Assembly: GCF_030408715.1 (NCBI RefSeq) | Contig: NZ_CP047202.1 | Location: 496,001-560,000, forward strand | From: Corynebacterium confusum | GTDB taxonomy: Bacteria; Actinomycetota; Actinomycetes; Mycobacteriales; Mycobacteriaceae | Reading direction: 5' to 3' | DNA: 64,000 nucleotides | Shown here: positions 1 through 10,330 of the stretch, piece by piece | Position numbering within the stretch: position 1 is the stretch's first letter | Layout of the letters: each line of letters begins with the position of its first letter | Position numbers and translations under genes: made by a program | The notes under the pieces: model-generated | The model's database searches: none | Told to the model about the DNA's origin: nothing | The model's input: only the letters and a program-made list of their open reading frames with translations

Positions 1-133
1 GACGCTGATCATCGGTATAGTTCTGAGACGGCTAATTTCCGAACCGATCCGGTGCTCGCTCCCACGCCCTAAAAACGGGTGCCCGGGCCACCGTGCTGCT
101 GTGAAACCGTAACTGAGAAAGTAGAGCCTGAAC

Positions 134-715
134 GTGAGTGATTCCGAGACCGAGCTAGCGGCCTTGGTGCCGTCGGCGGTATCGGGCGATCGCCGGGCTC
201 TGCAAGAGGTCATCCGCCTGATCCACCCGCAGGTGGTGCGGTACTGCCGCGCCCGGATTGGCGGCCACCGCCATCCGACGGCCGACGACGTGGCGCAAGA
301 GGTCTGCCTCGCCGTGGCGACCTCCCTGCCCAAGTACGAGGACAAGGGCCGGCCGTTCATGGCCTACGTCTACGGCATCGCCTTTAACAAGGTGGCGGAC
401 GCGCACCGCAACCTGGGGCGCGACCACTCGGTGCCCACCGAGGACCTGCCGGAGCAAACGGCTTCCGGCCACAGCCCGGAGGAATACGCGCTGGTTACGG
501 AAGGAAGTAACAGAGTTCGCGAGTTACTCGATACATTAAGTGAAAAGGCTCGCAACATTGTGATTTTAAGGGTGTTCGTGGGGCTTTCCGCGGAGGAAAC
601 AGCCGCAGCCGTAGGTTCTACTCCGGGCGCGGTCCGGGTAGCTCAGCACCGAGCCCTCGGGCAGTTGCGCAAGCGGCTGGCTGAATCTCAAGAACAACTA
701 AAACCAGATTTTTAA
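134..715 (+). CDS. sigD: RNA polymerase sigma factor SigD (ECF type)
   Basis: A 193-residue extracytoplasmic-function sigma factor that directs RNA polymerase to a dedicated promoter set. Region 2 lies at about residues 20-90, with the acidic helix ADDVAQEVCLAVATSLPKY typical of -10 recognition and core binding. Region 4, with the -35-reading helix-turn-helix, lies at about 125-183 (LSAEETAAAVGSTPGAVRV). The start is GTG in GTGAGTGAT. In mycobacteria and corynebacteria sigD sits next to guaB, as here. The following gene is its cognate anti-sigma factor, so SigD is expected to be held inactive at the membrane. In corynebacteria SigD is linked to mycolate and cell-envelope genes; that role is taken from relatives, not read from this sequence. 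Confidence 0.93.
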   Translation: MSDSETELAALVPSAVSGDRRALQEVIRLIHPQVVRYCRARIGGHRHPTADDVAQEVCLAVATSLPKYEDKGRPFMAYVYGIAFNKVADAHRNLGRDHSVPTEDLPEQTASGHSPEEYALVTEGSNRVRELLDTLSEKARNIVILRVFVGLSAEETAAAVGSTPGAVRVAQHRALGQLRKRLAESQEQLKPDF

Positions 716-752
716 ATTGTCCTGCACGGCAGGATCGGAAGGAGGGATGATC

Positions 753-1568
753 ATGTCAAAGCGACGTCGGACCGATGACACTAATGACTTGGCCGATCAG
801 CTGCAGCCCTTAGTTGATGACGATCACTTCCTGACCGATCTATCCGCAGGAAAAGACCCCAGTGACGGCAGCGACGAGCTAGCGGCGTTGCTGATGGAAC
901 TGCGTGACGAGGTCCACCAGCCGCTGCCGCCGGTGCCGGTGGTTGCTCCGCTCGAAGGCGCTGAGTCGGCCGAGGGCACGGGGAACGCCGCGGGGGCCTC
1001 CGTGGCCTCGCTGGCGGCTCGCCGTAAGGCCAAGCGCCCGCGCCCGTTCGTCCACGGCCTCATCGGTGCGGCCGCGGCCACCCTGGTGATCGCCGGGGCC
1101 GGCGCGGTGGTCTACAACACCCAGGGCTTTGGCGCCCAGCACGATCCACAATCGGTCGAGCTGGCCGGCAAGCTGGATGAGATCGAGTCCCGTGCCGTCA
1201 GCGGCGACTGGGAGGGCGCGCAGTCCCTTCTGGCGGAGGCCCGCAAGATGCTGAACCTGGCCGAAGAGAAGGAAGCCGACGCCGAGGTCAAGCAGGACAA
1301 GGCCCGCTCGTCGCGGGTGGCCCGCCCGCGCCCGACGGAGACGGTGACCGAGACCGTGCCGCCCGAGCAGGACACGGAGGCCAACAAGCCGGCTCCCGCC
1401 CCAGAGCCGACCACGGTGACGGAGAAGGCCACCCAGACCGTGACGGTTACGGTGACCGAGACCGGGCTGCCCAACCCGCTGCCCGCGCCGACAGAACCCA
1501 CGGAGGAGCCGAGCGCTTCCCCGGAGGAAAACGACGGTGAACTTGCTCCGCCGCAGGTGCAGCAGTAG
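753..1568 (+). CDS. rsdA: Anti-sigma-D factor RsdA
   Basis: A 271-residue membrane anti-sigma factor. The cytoplasmic N-terminus (about residues 11-57, LADQLQPLVDDDHFLTDL and following) matches the SigD-binding segment of the RsdA family. A single membrane helix follows at about 101-121. The external tail is rich in Thr, Glu and Pro, with TETVTETV and TVTVTVTET repeats. ATG at 753 is chosen because AAGGAGGG at 739-746 sits 6 nt before it; ATG 747 would abut the ribosome site. It lies directly downstream of sigD, consistent with a co-transcribed sigma/anti-sigma pair. In relatives RsdA is degraded to free SigD; no protease site can be read here. Confidence 0.88.
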   Translation: MSKRRRTDDTNDLADQLQPLVDDDHFLTDLSAGKDPSDGSDELAALLMELRDEVHQPLPPVPVVAPLEGAESAEGTGNAAGASVASLAARRKAKRPRPFVHGLIGAAAATLVIAGAGAVVYNTQGFGAQHDPQSVELAGKLDEIESRAVSGDWEGAQSLLAEARKMLNLAEEKEADAEVKQDKARSSRVARPRPTETVTETVPPEQDTEANKPAPAPEPTTVTEKATQTVTVTVTETGLPNPLPAPTEPTEEPSASPEENDGELAPPQVQQ

Positions 1569-1601
1569 CAGCTAAGTCCTTTTATAAAACGTCTTTTTAC
1601 T

Positions 1602-1650
1602 AAACCGCTCTCGGCGGGGTGGGGTCCACCTTTTCGCCGGGGGCGGTTTT
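1602..1650. terminator. Bidirectional terminator between rsdA and the DUF5319 gene
   Basis: Outer arms AAACCGC (1602-1608) and GCGGTTT (1643-1649) enclose inner CGGCG/CGCCG arms, with T-runs on the exit side of both strands. It lies between two convergent genes and overlaps the stop codon of the minus-strand gene. Confidence 0.65.
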
Positions 1651-2020
1651 AGCGTGCGTCGAGGCCATCCAGGTAGCCCAGGGCGTAGTCCCAGGGCACG
1701 TAGCGGTTCGGGTCCGGCTCAGCGCCCGGCTCGTGCACCGGGGCGAGCTCGTTGTTCAAGGTCGCACGCATGTTGGCGGCCATGATGTCCCACTCGTAGA
1801 AGTGGTTTTCCTGGCAGTCTTCGCAGTAGAAGAAGATTCCGTCCACTCCGCGGGGCCCGAGCGCGCGGGCGAATTCCTGGACCAAGGCGAGGTCGTGGAT
1901 CACGGCGGCGCGCTCCTCTTGGCTCAGCGGCTGTGCCTGCTCGTCTTCTTCCAGGAAGGAGGCGGGATCATTGGGGTCGTCGGCAAATGGGTCGCGGGGC
2001 ATACTGGCGAAAAAGTTCAC
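1649..2020 (-). CDS. DUF5319 family protein (Rv3412-like)
   Basis: A 123-residue acidic soluble protein without signal peptide or membrane helix. It matches the actinobacterial family found between sigD and guaB in mycobacteria (Rv3412). Shared features are an N-terminal DPFADDPNDP motif, a CEDCQENHFYEWD segment with a CxxC pair plus His that could bind metal, and a PWDY-GY motif near the C-terminus. The start taken is GTG 2020, with AGG about 11 nt upstream; ATG 2002 is an alternative without a ribosome site. Function is unknown. Metal binding is inferred only from the Cys/His pattern. Confidence 0.82.
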   Translation of the reverse strand: MNFFASMPRDPFADDPNDPASFLEEDEQAQPLSQEERAAVIHDLALVQEFARALGPRGVDGIFFYCEDCQENHFYEWDIMAANMRATLNNELAPVHEPGAEPDPNRYVPWDYALGYLDGLDAR

Positions 2021-2087
2021 AGTTTAGAAGCCTATTTACTCAACCAGACTTAGGCAATTCTCCCCCGGACTCACGATGTGGCGCTAA

Positions 2088-3674
<1,587 letters not shown>

Positions 3675-3751
3675 GCAGCGCGTAGGCAACCCGTTATACG
3701 ACACGTAGCACTACCCGCAACGTCGCAACACTCACAGATAAGGAGCAGCAC

Positions 3752-4897
3752 ATGCGCGACTACGTAGAAATCGGACTGGGGCGGCAGGCGCAGCGCACCT
3801 ACGACCTGGACGATATTTCCCTGGTGCCCACCCGGCGCACGCGTTCCTCGAAGGACGTGGACACCACCTGGCACATCGACGCCTATACCTTCGACATCCC
3901 GTTCGTCTCCCACCCGACCGACGCCCTGGCCACGCCGGAATTCGTCATCGAGATGGGCAAGCAGGGCGGCCTGGGTGTTATCAACGCCGAGGGCCTGTGG
4001 GGCCGGCATGCGGACTTGGAGACCGCGCTCGAGCAGGTCTATTCCCACCCGGGCGATAACTCCGTCCTGCAGGAGCTGCACGCCGCGGACCTGGACACGG
4101 ATCTGCTGACCGAGCGCATCCGTCAGGTGCGGGAGGCCGGCGTGACCGTGGCGGTGCGCGTGTCCCCGCAAAACGCCCGCGAGCTGGCCCCGGTGGTTAT
4201 CGCGGCCGGCGCGGAGCTGCTGTTCATTCAGGGCACCCTGATCTCCGCCGAACACGTCAGCACCGGCGGCGAGCCGCTGAACCTGAAGGAGTTCATCGGT
4301 TCCCTGGACGTGCCGGTCATCGCCGGCGGCGTGGCGGACTACACCACCGCCCTGCACCTGATGCGCACCGGTGCGGCCGGCGTCATCGTGGGCGGCGGCG
4401 TGAACACCAACCCGGAGACCGTCGGCATCGACGTGCCCCTGGCCACCGCCGTAGCGGATGCCGCGGCCGCGCGCCGGGACTACCTGGACGAGACCGGCGG
4501 GCGCTACGTGCACCTTTTGGCCGACGGCGACTTCGTTAACTCCGCCGAGATCAGCAAGGCCGTGGCCTGCGGCGCCGACGGCGTCGTCCTGGGCCCGCTT
4601 CTGGCTTCGGCCCGCGAGGCCGGCGGCAAGGGCTGGTACTGGCCGGCCGCCGCCGGGCACCCGCGCTTCCCGCGCGGCTTCGTGGACTATGCCGCCGTCC
4701 CTGGCGACCTGGACGTCGACTTCCTCGACGGCGAGGCCGAGCACAACGCTCCGAGTCTCGAGGTGGTTCTGCACGGCCCGTCGAACGAGCCCTTCGGCCA
4801 GTTCAACCTGGTCGGCGGCCTCAAACGCGCCATGGCCAAGTGCGGCTACACAGACCTGAAGTCCTTCCAGAAGGTCAACCTCGCCATCCGCGGCTAA
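3752..4897 (+). CDS. guaB3: GuaB3 family IMP dehydrogenase-related protein
   Basis: A 381-residue IMPDH/GMP-reductase barrel protein without CBS domains, characteristic of actinobacteria and cyanobacteria. It aligns with mycobacterial GuaB3 through the AAAARRDYLDETGGRYVH segment and the C-terminal NLVGGLKRAMAKCGY and FQKV motifs. Where IMPDH has GSICTTR, this protein has GGGVNTNPETVG, so the usual nucleophilic Cys is missing at that position. A good AAGGAG site lies 7 nt before ATG. The gene follows guaB by 77 nt and is probably co-transcribed. The catalytic activity of the actinobacterial form is not settled. IMPDH-like activity has been reported for a cyanobacterial GuaB3. Confidence 0.9.
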   Translation: MRDYVEIGLGRQAQRTYDLDDISLVPTRRTRSSKDVDTTWHIDAYTFDIPFVSHPTDALATPEFVIEMGKQGGLGVINAEGLWGRHADLETALEQVYSHPGDNSVLQELHAADLDTDLLTERIRQVREAGVTVAVRVSPQNARELAPVVIAAGAELLFIQGTLISAEHVSTGGEPLNLKEFIGSLDVPVIAGGVADYTTALHLMRTGAAGVIVGGGVNTNPETVGIDVPLATAVADAAAARRDYLDETGGRYVHLLADGDFVNSAEISKAVACGADGVVLGPLLASAREAGGKGWYWPAAAGHPRFPRGFVDYAAVPGDLDVDFLDGEAEHNAPSLEVVLHGPSNEPFGQFNLVGGLKRAMAKCGYTDLKSFQKVNLAIRG

Positions 4898-4980
4898 GCC
4901 GGGGAAGGCACGCGGCATAAAGCGCAGTCCCGGGAAGCTAGAGCGTCCGAAGCCCGGGAAGCGCTGGTCGCGAAAGACAA

Positions 4981-5012
4981 GGAGGGCATCGCCAAGCACG
5001 GCGATGCCCTCC
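4981..5012. terminator. Bidirectional hairpin terminator after guaB3
   Basis: Perfect 13-bp stem GGAGGGCATCGCC / GGCGATGCCCTCC with a 6-nt loop (AAGCAC). It sits between convergent guaB3 and the permease gene. Only short T/A runs flank it. Confidence 0.7.
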
Positions 5013-5074
5013 TTCGCGTCTTAGCGTGCGGACTCCCGGTCCGGTCGTGCCGGGGCGTTTAAGTGCGGCGGGCC

Positions 5075-6445
5075 CTAGCTGCCGGCGACGATGCCCCAGG
5101 CGGAGACGGCCATGATGACAAGGCCCACGATGAAGACGAAGATGGTGTCCGGCCGGGTGGCGTAGTGCTTGAAGGCGGTGGCCTTGCGGAAGAGCAGCAT
5201 GGGCACGATGTAGACCAAGAAGGCGACGAAGATGCCGCCGACGACGGAGATGAAGTCCAGGATGGACGGGTTGTAGACCGCCACGGCGACCGACCCGATA
5301 AAGACCATCACGTAGATGACGTAGGTGAGCTTTTTGCCCGTGAGCTTGTCCGCGGTGCGCGGGGCGAGCACGCGGAAGATGTACTTGGTGCCCTCCTCGG
5401 TGCCCAGCATATGGCCGGAGAAGGACGAGGCGATGGCGCAGATGGCCACCACGGGGGCGAGGAAAGCCATGAACGGGGTGTGGGTGACGTTGGCAAAGTA
5501 GGACAGGATCGGGATGTTGGCTTCGCCCGCGGCGTCCATGCCTTCCGCGCCCATGGCCATGGAGCAGGACCAGACGAAAAACATCGTGAAGGCTACCAGC
5601 AGGCAGGCGGTGATTAGTTCCACCCGGGAGACTTGGCGCTCGGTGCCGGCGACGTCATCGCCGTGGCCCTGCTGGGCGTCGAGCGCGAACTGGGACAGCG
5701 CCGCCATGTGGCTAAAGGAGAAGACCAGCACCGGCAGGATGAGCAGCAGGGACTTCCACAGGGGCGTGTCCGACTGGTAGCTGTAGAAGCTGGCCAGGTC
5801 CCACTGCGGGATGAGGTAGAAGGAGACCACCGCCAGGGCGATGATCAGCGGGTAGACCAGCGCGCTGCCTAGCCAGAGCACGGCCTTCTTGCCGGCGGCG
5901 AAGGCGAGGGTGAGCACGCCGATACAGACACTGGCCAGCACCCAGCGGTTGATTTCCGGGCCGCCGAGCTGGTTGACGATGAAGCTGTCGACGGTGTTGG
6001 TGATACTGATGCCGTAGATCAGCACGGTGGGGTAGATGGCCAGCCAGTACAGCAGCGCCGTCGCCAGCCCGCGCTTTCGCCCGGTCAGCGCCGTGATGAC
6101 CTGCAAAACGTCCAGGCCCTTGATGGGGGAGGCGGCCACGATGCGCGCGTAGGTGCGGTGGGAGAAAAACACCACGGGCCCGATGAACGCGGTGGCGATA
6201 AGCAGTGGCCAGAAGCCGAAGCTGCCGGCGTTAATCGGCAAAAAGAGGATGCCCGCGCCGACCGCGGTGCCGAATAAGGTGATGGCCCACGTCAGGTCGG
6301 AGCCGGCGGAGGAGTCTTCGCCCTCTACCGGGTCTTGGATGTCCTCTTCGTGGATGTGCTCTAGGTCGAATTCTTCGCGCGACTGCGCAATATGCTCCGG
6401 GCTATGTTGCTCAGGCAGCTCGTCGCCGTGGATGGGAGTGCTCAT
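5075..6445 (-). CDS. Aromatic/hydroxy amino-acid permease family transporter
   Basis: A 456-residue inner-membrane protein with about eleven hydrophobic helices, resembling the hydroxy/aromatic amino-acid permease (SdaC/TyrP-like) family. The first membrane segment carries TLFGTAVGAGILFLPI, the family's glycine-rich GAGILF motif. The N-terminus (about 50 residues) is acidic and cytoplasmic. An open frame continues upstream through guaA on the opposite strand, but that part is antisense shadow. The start chosen is the ATG of MSTPIHGDEL, preceded by a GAGGA ribosome site. The likely substrate is serine, threonine or an aromatic amino acid taken up with H+ or Na+; it cannot be assigned from sequence alone. 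Confidence 0.85.
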   Translation of the reverse strand: MSTPIHGDELPEQHSPEHIAQSREEFDLEHIHEEDIQDPVEGEDSSAGSDLTWAITLFGTAVGAGILFLPINAGSFGFWPLLIATAFIGPVVFFSHRTYARIVAASPIKGLDVLQVITALTGRKRGLATALLYWLAIYPTVLIYGISITNTVDSFIVNQLGGPEINRWVLASVCIGVLTLAFAAGKKAVLWLGSALVYPLIIALAVVSFYLIPQWDLASFYSYQSDTPLWKSLLLILPVLVFSFSHMAALSQFALDAQQGHGDDVAGTERQVSRVELITACLLVAFTMFFVWSCSMAMGAEGMDAAGEANIPILSYFANVTHTPFMAFLAPVVAICAIASSFSGHMLGTEEGTKYIFRVLAPRTADKLTGKKLTYVIYVMVFIGSVAVAVYNPSILDFISVVGGIFVAFLVYIVPMLLFRKATAFKHYATRPDTIFVFIVGLVIMAVSAWGIVAGS

Positions 6446-6604
6446 TCCTGTCCTCCTCGTCGGATGTGAAATATGACACTCTACCATAGACGAGTGATAA
6501 ACCGCGGGGCATCGGTTCGGGGGGATTGCCTGATTATGCAACCGGGCGCGAGGCGGGGAGGTTGCGGGGGATGGGCAGGCTATAGCGTCAGGCCGCCTAT
6601 GCGT

Positions 6605-6610
6605 TAAACT
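6605..6610 (+). promoter_or_regulatory. Leaderless -10 hexamer of guaA
   Basis: TAAACT fits TANNNT and ends 6 nt before the GTG start of guaA, which has no Shine-Dalgarno sequence. Transcription would begin at or next to the start codon. Confidence 0.6.
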
Positions 6611-6616
6611 GGCAGG

Positions 6617-8197
6617 GTGACTAAGCCTTCCACTACCCCTCGTCCAGTCCTCGTGGTGGATTTCGGGGCTCAGTACGCGCAGCTTATCGCCCGTCGCGTG
6701 CGCGAGGCCCAGATTTACTCCGAGGTAGTCCCCAACTCCGCCACCGTGGAGGAGATCGAGGCCAAGAACCCGGCCGCGCTGATCCTCTCCGGTGGTCCTT
6801 CCTCCGTCTACGCCGACGGCGCCCCGGCCCTGAAGCCGGAGCTGCTGGAGCTCGGCGTGCCGGTCTTCGGCATCTGCTACGGCTTCCAGGCCATGAATCA
6901 CGCCCTGGGCGGCACCGTCTCCTCCACCGGAGAGCGCGAGTACGGCCGCACCGACCTGCACGTGGATGACCAGGCCGGCGTGCTGCACGCCGGCCTGGAA
7001 GAAACCCACAAGGTCTGGATGTCCCACGGCGACGCGGTCTCGGCCGCCCCGGAGGGCTTCACTGTGACCGCCTCCTCCGCGGGCGCCCCGGTGGCCGCCA
7101 TGGAGTGCGTGGACAAGAAGATGGCCGGCGTCCAGTACCACCCGGAGGTGCTGCACTCGCCGCACGGCCAGGAAGTTCTGACCCGCTTTCTGACCGAAAT
7201 CGCCGGCCTGGAGCAGAACTGGACCGCCGATAACATCGCCGAGCAGCTCATCGGCGACGTCCGCGCCCAGGTCGGCGAGACCGGCCGGGCCATCTGCGGC
7301 CTGTCCGGCGGCGTGGACTCCGCCGTGGCCGCCGCCCTCGTGCAGCGCGCCATCGGCGACCGCCTGACCTGTGTATTCGTGGACCACGGCCTGCTGCGCG
7401 CCGGGGAACGCGAACAGGTGGAAAAGGACTTCGTGGCCTCCACCGGTGCCAAGCTGGTCACCGTGGACGAGCGCGCTTCCTTCCTGGAGAAGCTGGCCGG
7501 CAAGACCGACCCGGAAGACAAGCGCAAGGCCATCGGCGCGGAATTCATCCGCTCGTTCGAGCGCGCCGTCGCCGGCGTGCTGGATGACGCCCCGGAAGGC
7601 TCCACCGTGGACTACCTGGTGCAGGGCACCCTGTACCCGGACGTCGTGGAATCCGGCGGCGGCGACGGCACCGCGAACATCAAGTCCCACCACAACGTCG
7701 GCGGCCTGCCGGACGACGTGGAATTCGAGCTGGTCGAGCCGCTGCGCCTGTTGTTCAAGGACGAGGTCCGCGCCGTGGGCCGCGAGCTGGGCCTGCCGGA
7801 AGAGATTGTCAACCGCCAGCCCTTCCCGGGCCCGGGCCTGGGCATCCGCATCATCGGTGAGGTCACCGAGGATCGCCTGGAGACCCTGCGCCAGGCCGAT
7901 CTCATCGCCCGCACCGAGCTGACCAACGCCGGCCTGGACGCCGAGATCTGGCAGTGCCCGGTGGTCCTGCTGGCCGACGTGCGCTCCGTCGGCGTCCAGG
8001 GCGACGGCCGCACCTACGGCCACCCGATCGTGCTGCGCCCGGTCTCCTCCGAGGACGCCATGACCGCGGACTGGACCCGCATCCCTTACGACGTGCTGGA
8101 GAAGATCTCCACCAAGATCACCAACGAGGTCAAGGAAGTCAACCGCGTCGTGCTCGACGTGACCTCCAAGCCGCCGGGAACCATCGAGTGGGAATAA
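6617..8197 (+). CDS. guaA: GMP synthase (glutamine-hydrolysing)
   Basis: A 526-residue enzyme that converts XMP to GMP using ATP and glutamine-derived ammonia. The class I glutaminase domain has C87 in GICYGFQ and the H175/E177 pair in YHPEV. The ATP-pyrophosphatase domain has the PP-loop SGGVDS at 230-235. The C-terminal dimerisation domain ends in the family signature PPGTIEWE. Start GTG 6617 is supported by the N-terminus [17 protein letters not shown] and by the -10 hexamer 6 nt upstream. Two hairpins follow the stop codon. Confidence 0.97.
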   Translation: MTKPSTTPRPVLVVDFGAQYAQLIARRVREAQIYSEVVPNSATVEEIEAKNPAALILSGGPSSVYADGAPALKPELLELGVPVFGICYGFQAMNHALGGTVSSTGEREYGRTDLHVDDQAGVLHAGLEETHKVWMSHGDAVSAAPEGFTVTASSAGAPVAAMECVDKKMAGVQYHPEVLHSPHGQEVLTRFLTEIAGLEQNWTADNIAEQLIGDVRAQVGETGRAICGLSGGVDSAVAAALVQRAIGDRLTCVFVDHGLLRAGEREQVEKDFVASTGAKLVTVDERASFLEKLAGKTDPEDKRKAIGAEFIRSFERAVAGVLDDAPEGSTVDYLVQGTLYPDVVESGGGDGTANIKSHHNVGGLPDDVEFELVEPLRLLFKDEVRAVGRELGLPEEIVNRQPFPGPGLGIRIIGEVTEDRLETLRQADLIARTELTNAGLDAEIWQCPVVLLADVRSVGVQGDGRTYGHPIVLRPVSSEDAMTADWTRIPYDVLEKISTKITNEVKEVNRVVLDVTSKPPGTIEWE

Positions 8198-8221
8198 GCC
8201 GGAAAGCTTAAACCGGCTTCA

Positions 8222-8298
8222 GCTGAAGGCACGCGCCTTCAGCGTAAAACCCGCCGCCGCTACCTCAGGAACGCGTCCTGGTAGCGGCGGCGGGTTTT
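8222..8298. terminator. Tandem hairpins after guaA (bidirectional terminator)
   Basis: A first hairpin pairs GCTGAAGGC (8222-8230) with GCCTTCAGC (8235-8243). A stronger 15-bp stem pairs CCCGCCGCCGCTACC (8250-8264) with GGTAGCGGCGGCGGG (8280-8294). The strong stem has AAAA before it and TTTT after it, so it can terminate both guaA and the minus-strand ABC permease. Confidence 0.85.
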
Positions 8299-8334
8299 GT
8301 ATTTTCGAGGCTTTAACAGTTCCGGTGGGGCCGT

Positions 8335-9639
8335 CTATTCGTACCGCAGGGCCTCAATGGGGTCGAGTTTAGCGGCCTTGCCGGCGGGGTAGTAGCCGAA
8401 GAACAGGCCGATGGCGAGGGCGAAGAGCAGGGAGATGACCACGGCGGACAGCGGTGGGAAGGCGAGTAGCCCCATCGCGGCGGAGCCGGCCATGCCGGCT
8501 AGGGCGCCGAGGATGATGCCGATGACGCCGCCGACCAGGCAGACGATGATGGCCTCGGTAACGAACTGCCAGCGGATATCCCGCCGGGTGGCGCCCAGAG
8601 CCTTGCGCACGCCGATCTCCCGGGTGCGCTCGGTGACGGTGATCAGCATGATGTTCATGACGCCGATTCCGCCGACCAGCAGGGAGATACCGCCGATGGC
8701 GGCCAGGCCGATGCTCAGCGAGGTAATGATCTGGTTGAAGCTGGCCATGTCCTGGCTAAAGTCCGCGACCTTGGCGTGGTAGGCGTCGTTGTCCGCGTAC
8801 ATCTCGTCCAGGGCCGCGCGCAGGCGGTCGGCCGCGGCTTGCTTGTCGGCCGAGTCGGCCACCTGGACCGTCAGGTGGTTGAAAGCTTCCCCGGCGCCGG
8901 GCTGCTTCGAATAGCTCGCCGCCAGCGGGTAGGGGACCGTCAGGCTGAGATCCTGGGCGCTGACGCTGAGCAGGCCGGCGGATTCCTCCCGCGCCTTTAC
9001 TCCGACGACCATCAGATCTAGCGCGTTGCCTCCCTCCGGGGTAAATTCCAGGAATTGGCCGAGCGCGTTGTGCGGGTCCGCGCCGAAGAGTTTTTCCGCC
9101 AGGTCCGCGTTGAGAACGGCCACTGGGCGGGCGCCGTCGATGTCGGCGGCCTCGATGTCCCGTCCCGCCGACAGCGGGTCGCCGTTAATCAGCGCCATGT
9201 CCGGGTTGATGCCGCGGGTGGTCGCGGAGACCTCCTGGGGCACGAGCTGGTTGTCCATAGAGACCTTGCCGAAAGTGGCGGAGTTTTCCCCGACGCCGAT
9301 CCCGGTGACCATGTCGCCCATGTGCTCCCGCAACTGATCGAGCTGTTCGGGGCTAATCAGCGAGGCGCTATCGATGCCCCCGCCGGAGCCATACATGGCC
9401 GCCGAGTCCTCGGCGTCCTCCTCCCCGTCGGCGGGGCGGGAGGTGACATCGACGTTGAGGTTGTTGATGCCTGCGTCATCCAGGTTTTGCTGGAACTGGT
9501 TTTTCAGCGAGGCGCTCAGCGTCATGATGGCGATGACTGCGGCGATACCGATGATCACACCCAGCAGCGTCAAAAACGAGCGCATCTTGTTGGTGCGCAG
9601 GCTGGTCAGCGCCAGGAAGACGGATTCCTTAATGCTCAC
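8335..9639 (-). CDS. MacB-type ABC transporter permease
   Basis: A 434-residue permease of the MacB/FtsX class. One N-terminal membrane helix (about 20-42, SFLTLLGVIIGIAAVIAI) is followed by a large extracytoplasmic core domain and three C-terminal helices (about 300-425) in the FtsX fold. RTREIGVRKALGATRRDI between helices is the family coupling motif. It overlaps the ATPase gene by 11 nt and is the third gene of an adaptor-ATPase-permease operon. MacB systems are mechanotransducing exporters of antibiotics, peptides or lipid-linked compounds. The position beside the Esr stress system suggests a role in envelope defence; that is inference. Confidence 0.88.
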   Translation of the reverse strand: MSIKESVFLALTSLRTNKMRSFLTLLGVIIGIAAVIAIMTLSASLKNQFQQNLDDAGINNLNVDVTSRPADGEEDAEDSAAMYGSGGGIDSASLISPEQLDQLREHMGDMVTGIGVGENSATFGKVSMDNQLVPQEVSATTRGINPDMALINGDPLSAGRDIEAADIDGARPVAVLNADLAEKLFGADPHNALGQFLEFTPEGGNALDLMVVGVKAREESAGLLSVSAQDLSLTVPYPLAASYSKQPGAGEAFNHLTVQVADSADKQAAADRLRAALDEMYADNDAYHAKVADFSQDMASFNQIITSLSIGLAAIGGISLLVGGIGVMNIMLITVTERTREIGVRKALGATRRDIRWQFVTEAIIVCLVGGVIGIILGALAGMAGSAAMGLLAFPPLSAVVISLLFALAIGLFFGYYPAGKAAKLDPIEALRYE

Positions 9640-10330
9640 GGGGCTCCTCCCGCAGGATGCCGTCGCGCATGGTGACGGTGCGTTCGGTCTCTTCGGCTAG
9701 TTCCGGGTTGTGGGTGATGAACACGATGGTCTTGCCGTGCTCGTGGTGCAGCGTGTGGAAAAGGTCCATCACGCGGCGGCCGGTGTGCGAGTCCAGCGCG
9801 CCGGTCGGTTCGTCGGCGAGGAGGATGTCGGGGTCGTTGGCCAGCGCGCGGGCGATGGCCACGCGCTGCTTCTGCCCACCGGACAGCTCGTTGGGCAGGT
9901 GGTGGGCGCGGTCGGCCATGCCGACGAGCTCGAGCAGCTCTGCGGCCCGCTGCGCGCGCTGCTTGGCGGGCACGCCGGCGTAGACCAGGGGCATTTCCAC
10001 GTTCTTGGCGGCGCTGATGCGGCCGACCAGGTTGAAGTTCTGGAAGACGAAGCCGATGGCCTGGCTGCGGTAGTGCGCCAGCTGGTCGTCGGTGCTATCG
10101 AGCACGTCGATGCCGTCGAGCAGGTAGGTGCCAGCGCTGGGCCGGTCCAGCAGCCCGATGATGTTCATCAGGGTTGACTTGCCGGAACCGGAGGCGCCGA
10201 CCACCGCGGTAAATTCCCCGCGGGGGACCTGGAAATCGCAGCCTGGCAGGACGGTCAGTTCCCCTTCGGTGCCGACGTTGAAGCTTTTGACGATGCCGCG
10301 CATGTCGATGAGGGCGTGGTTCTCGGTCAC
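9629..10330 (-). CDS. MacB/LolD-type ABC transporter ATP-binding protein
   Basis: A 233-residue ATPase with the Walker A loop GASGSGKST, the signature LSGGQKQRVAIARAL, the Walker B run DILLADEPTGALD and the switch histidine in ITHN. This is the domain arrangement of LolD/MacB N-terminal ATPases. It overlaps the adaptor gene by 4 nt and the permease gene by 11 nt, indicating translational coupling. It would drive the neighbouring permease. No extra domains are present. Confidence 0.92.
   Translation of the reverse strand: MTENHALIDMRGIVKSFNVGTEGELTVLPGCDFQVPRGEFTAVVGASGSGKSTLMNIIGLLDRPSAGTYLLDGIDVLDSTDDQLAHYRSQAIGFVFQNFNLVGRISAAKNVEMPLVYAGVPAKQRAQRAAELLELVGMADRAHHLPNELSGGQKQRVAIARALANDPDILLADEPTGALDSHTGRRVMDLFHTLHHEHGKTIVFITHNPELAEETERTVTMRDGILREEPREH

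Noticed and set aside
1..133. A SigD-dependent promoter upstream of sigD
   Set aside because: A GTAAC string is present at about 107, but I could not find a convincing matching -10 at the right distance.
1357..1470. Short repeats in rsdA as a DNA-level repeat element
   Set aside because: They encode a Thr/Val/Glu-rich tail in frame and are explained by protein composition.
6446..8023. Upstream extension of the permease frame to 982 residues
   Set aside because: It runs antisense through guaA, is low complexity and lacks a ribosome site; the permease starts at 6445 with GAGGA upstream.
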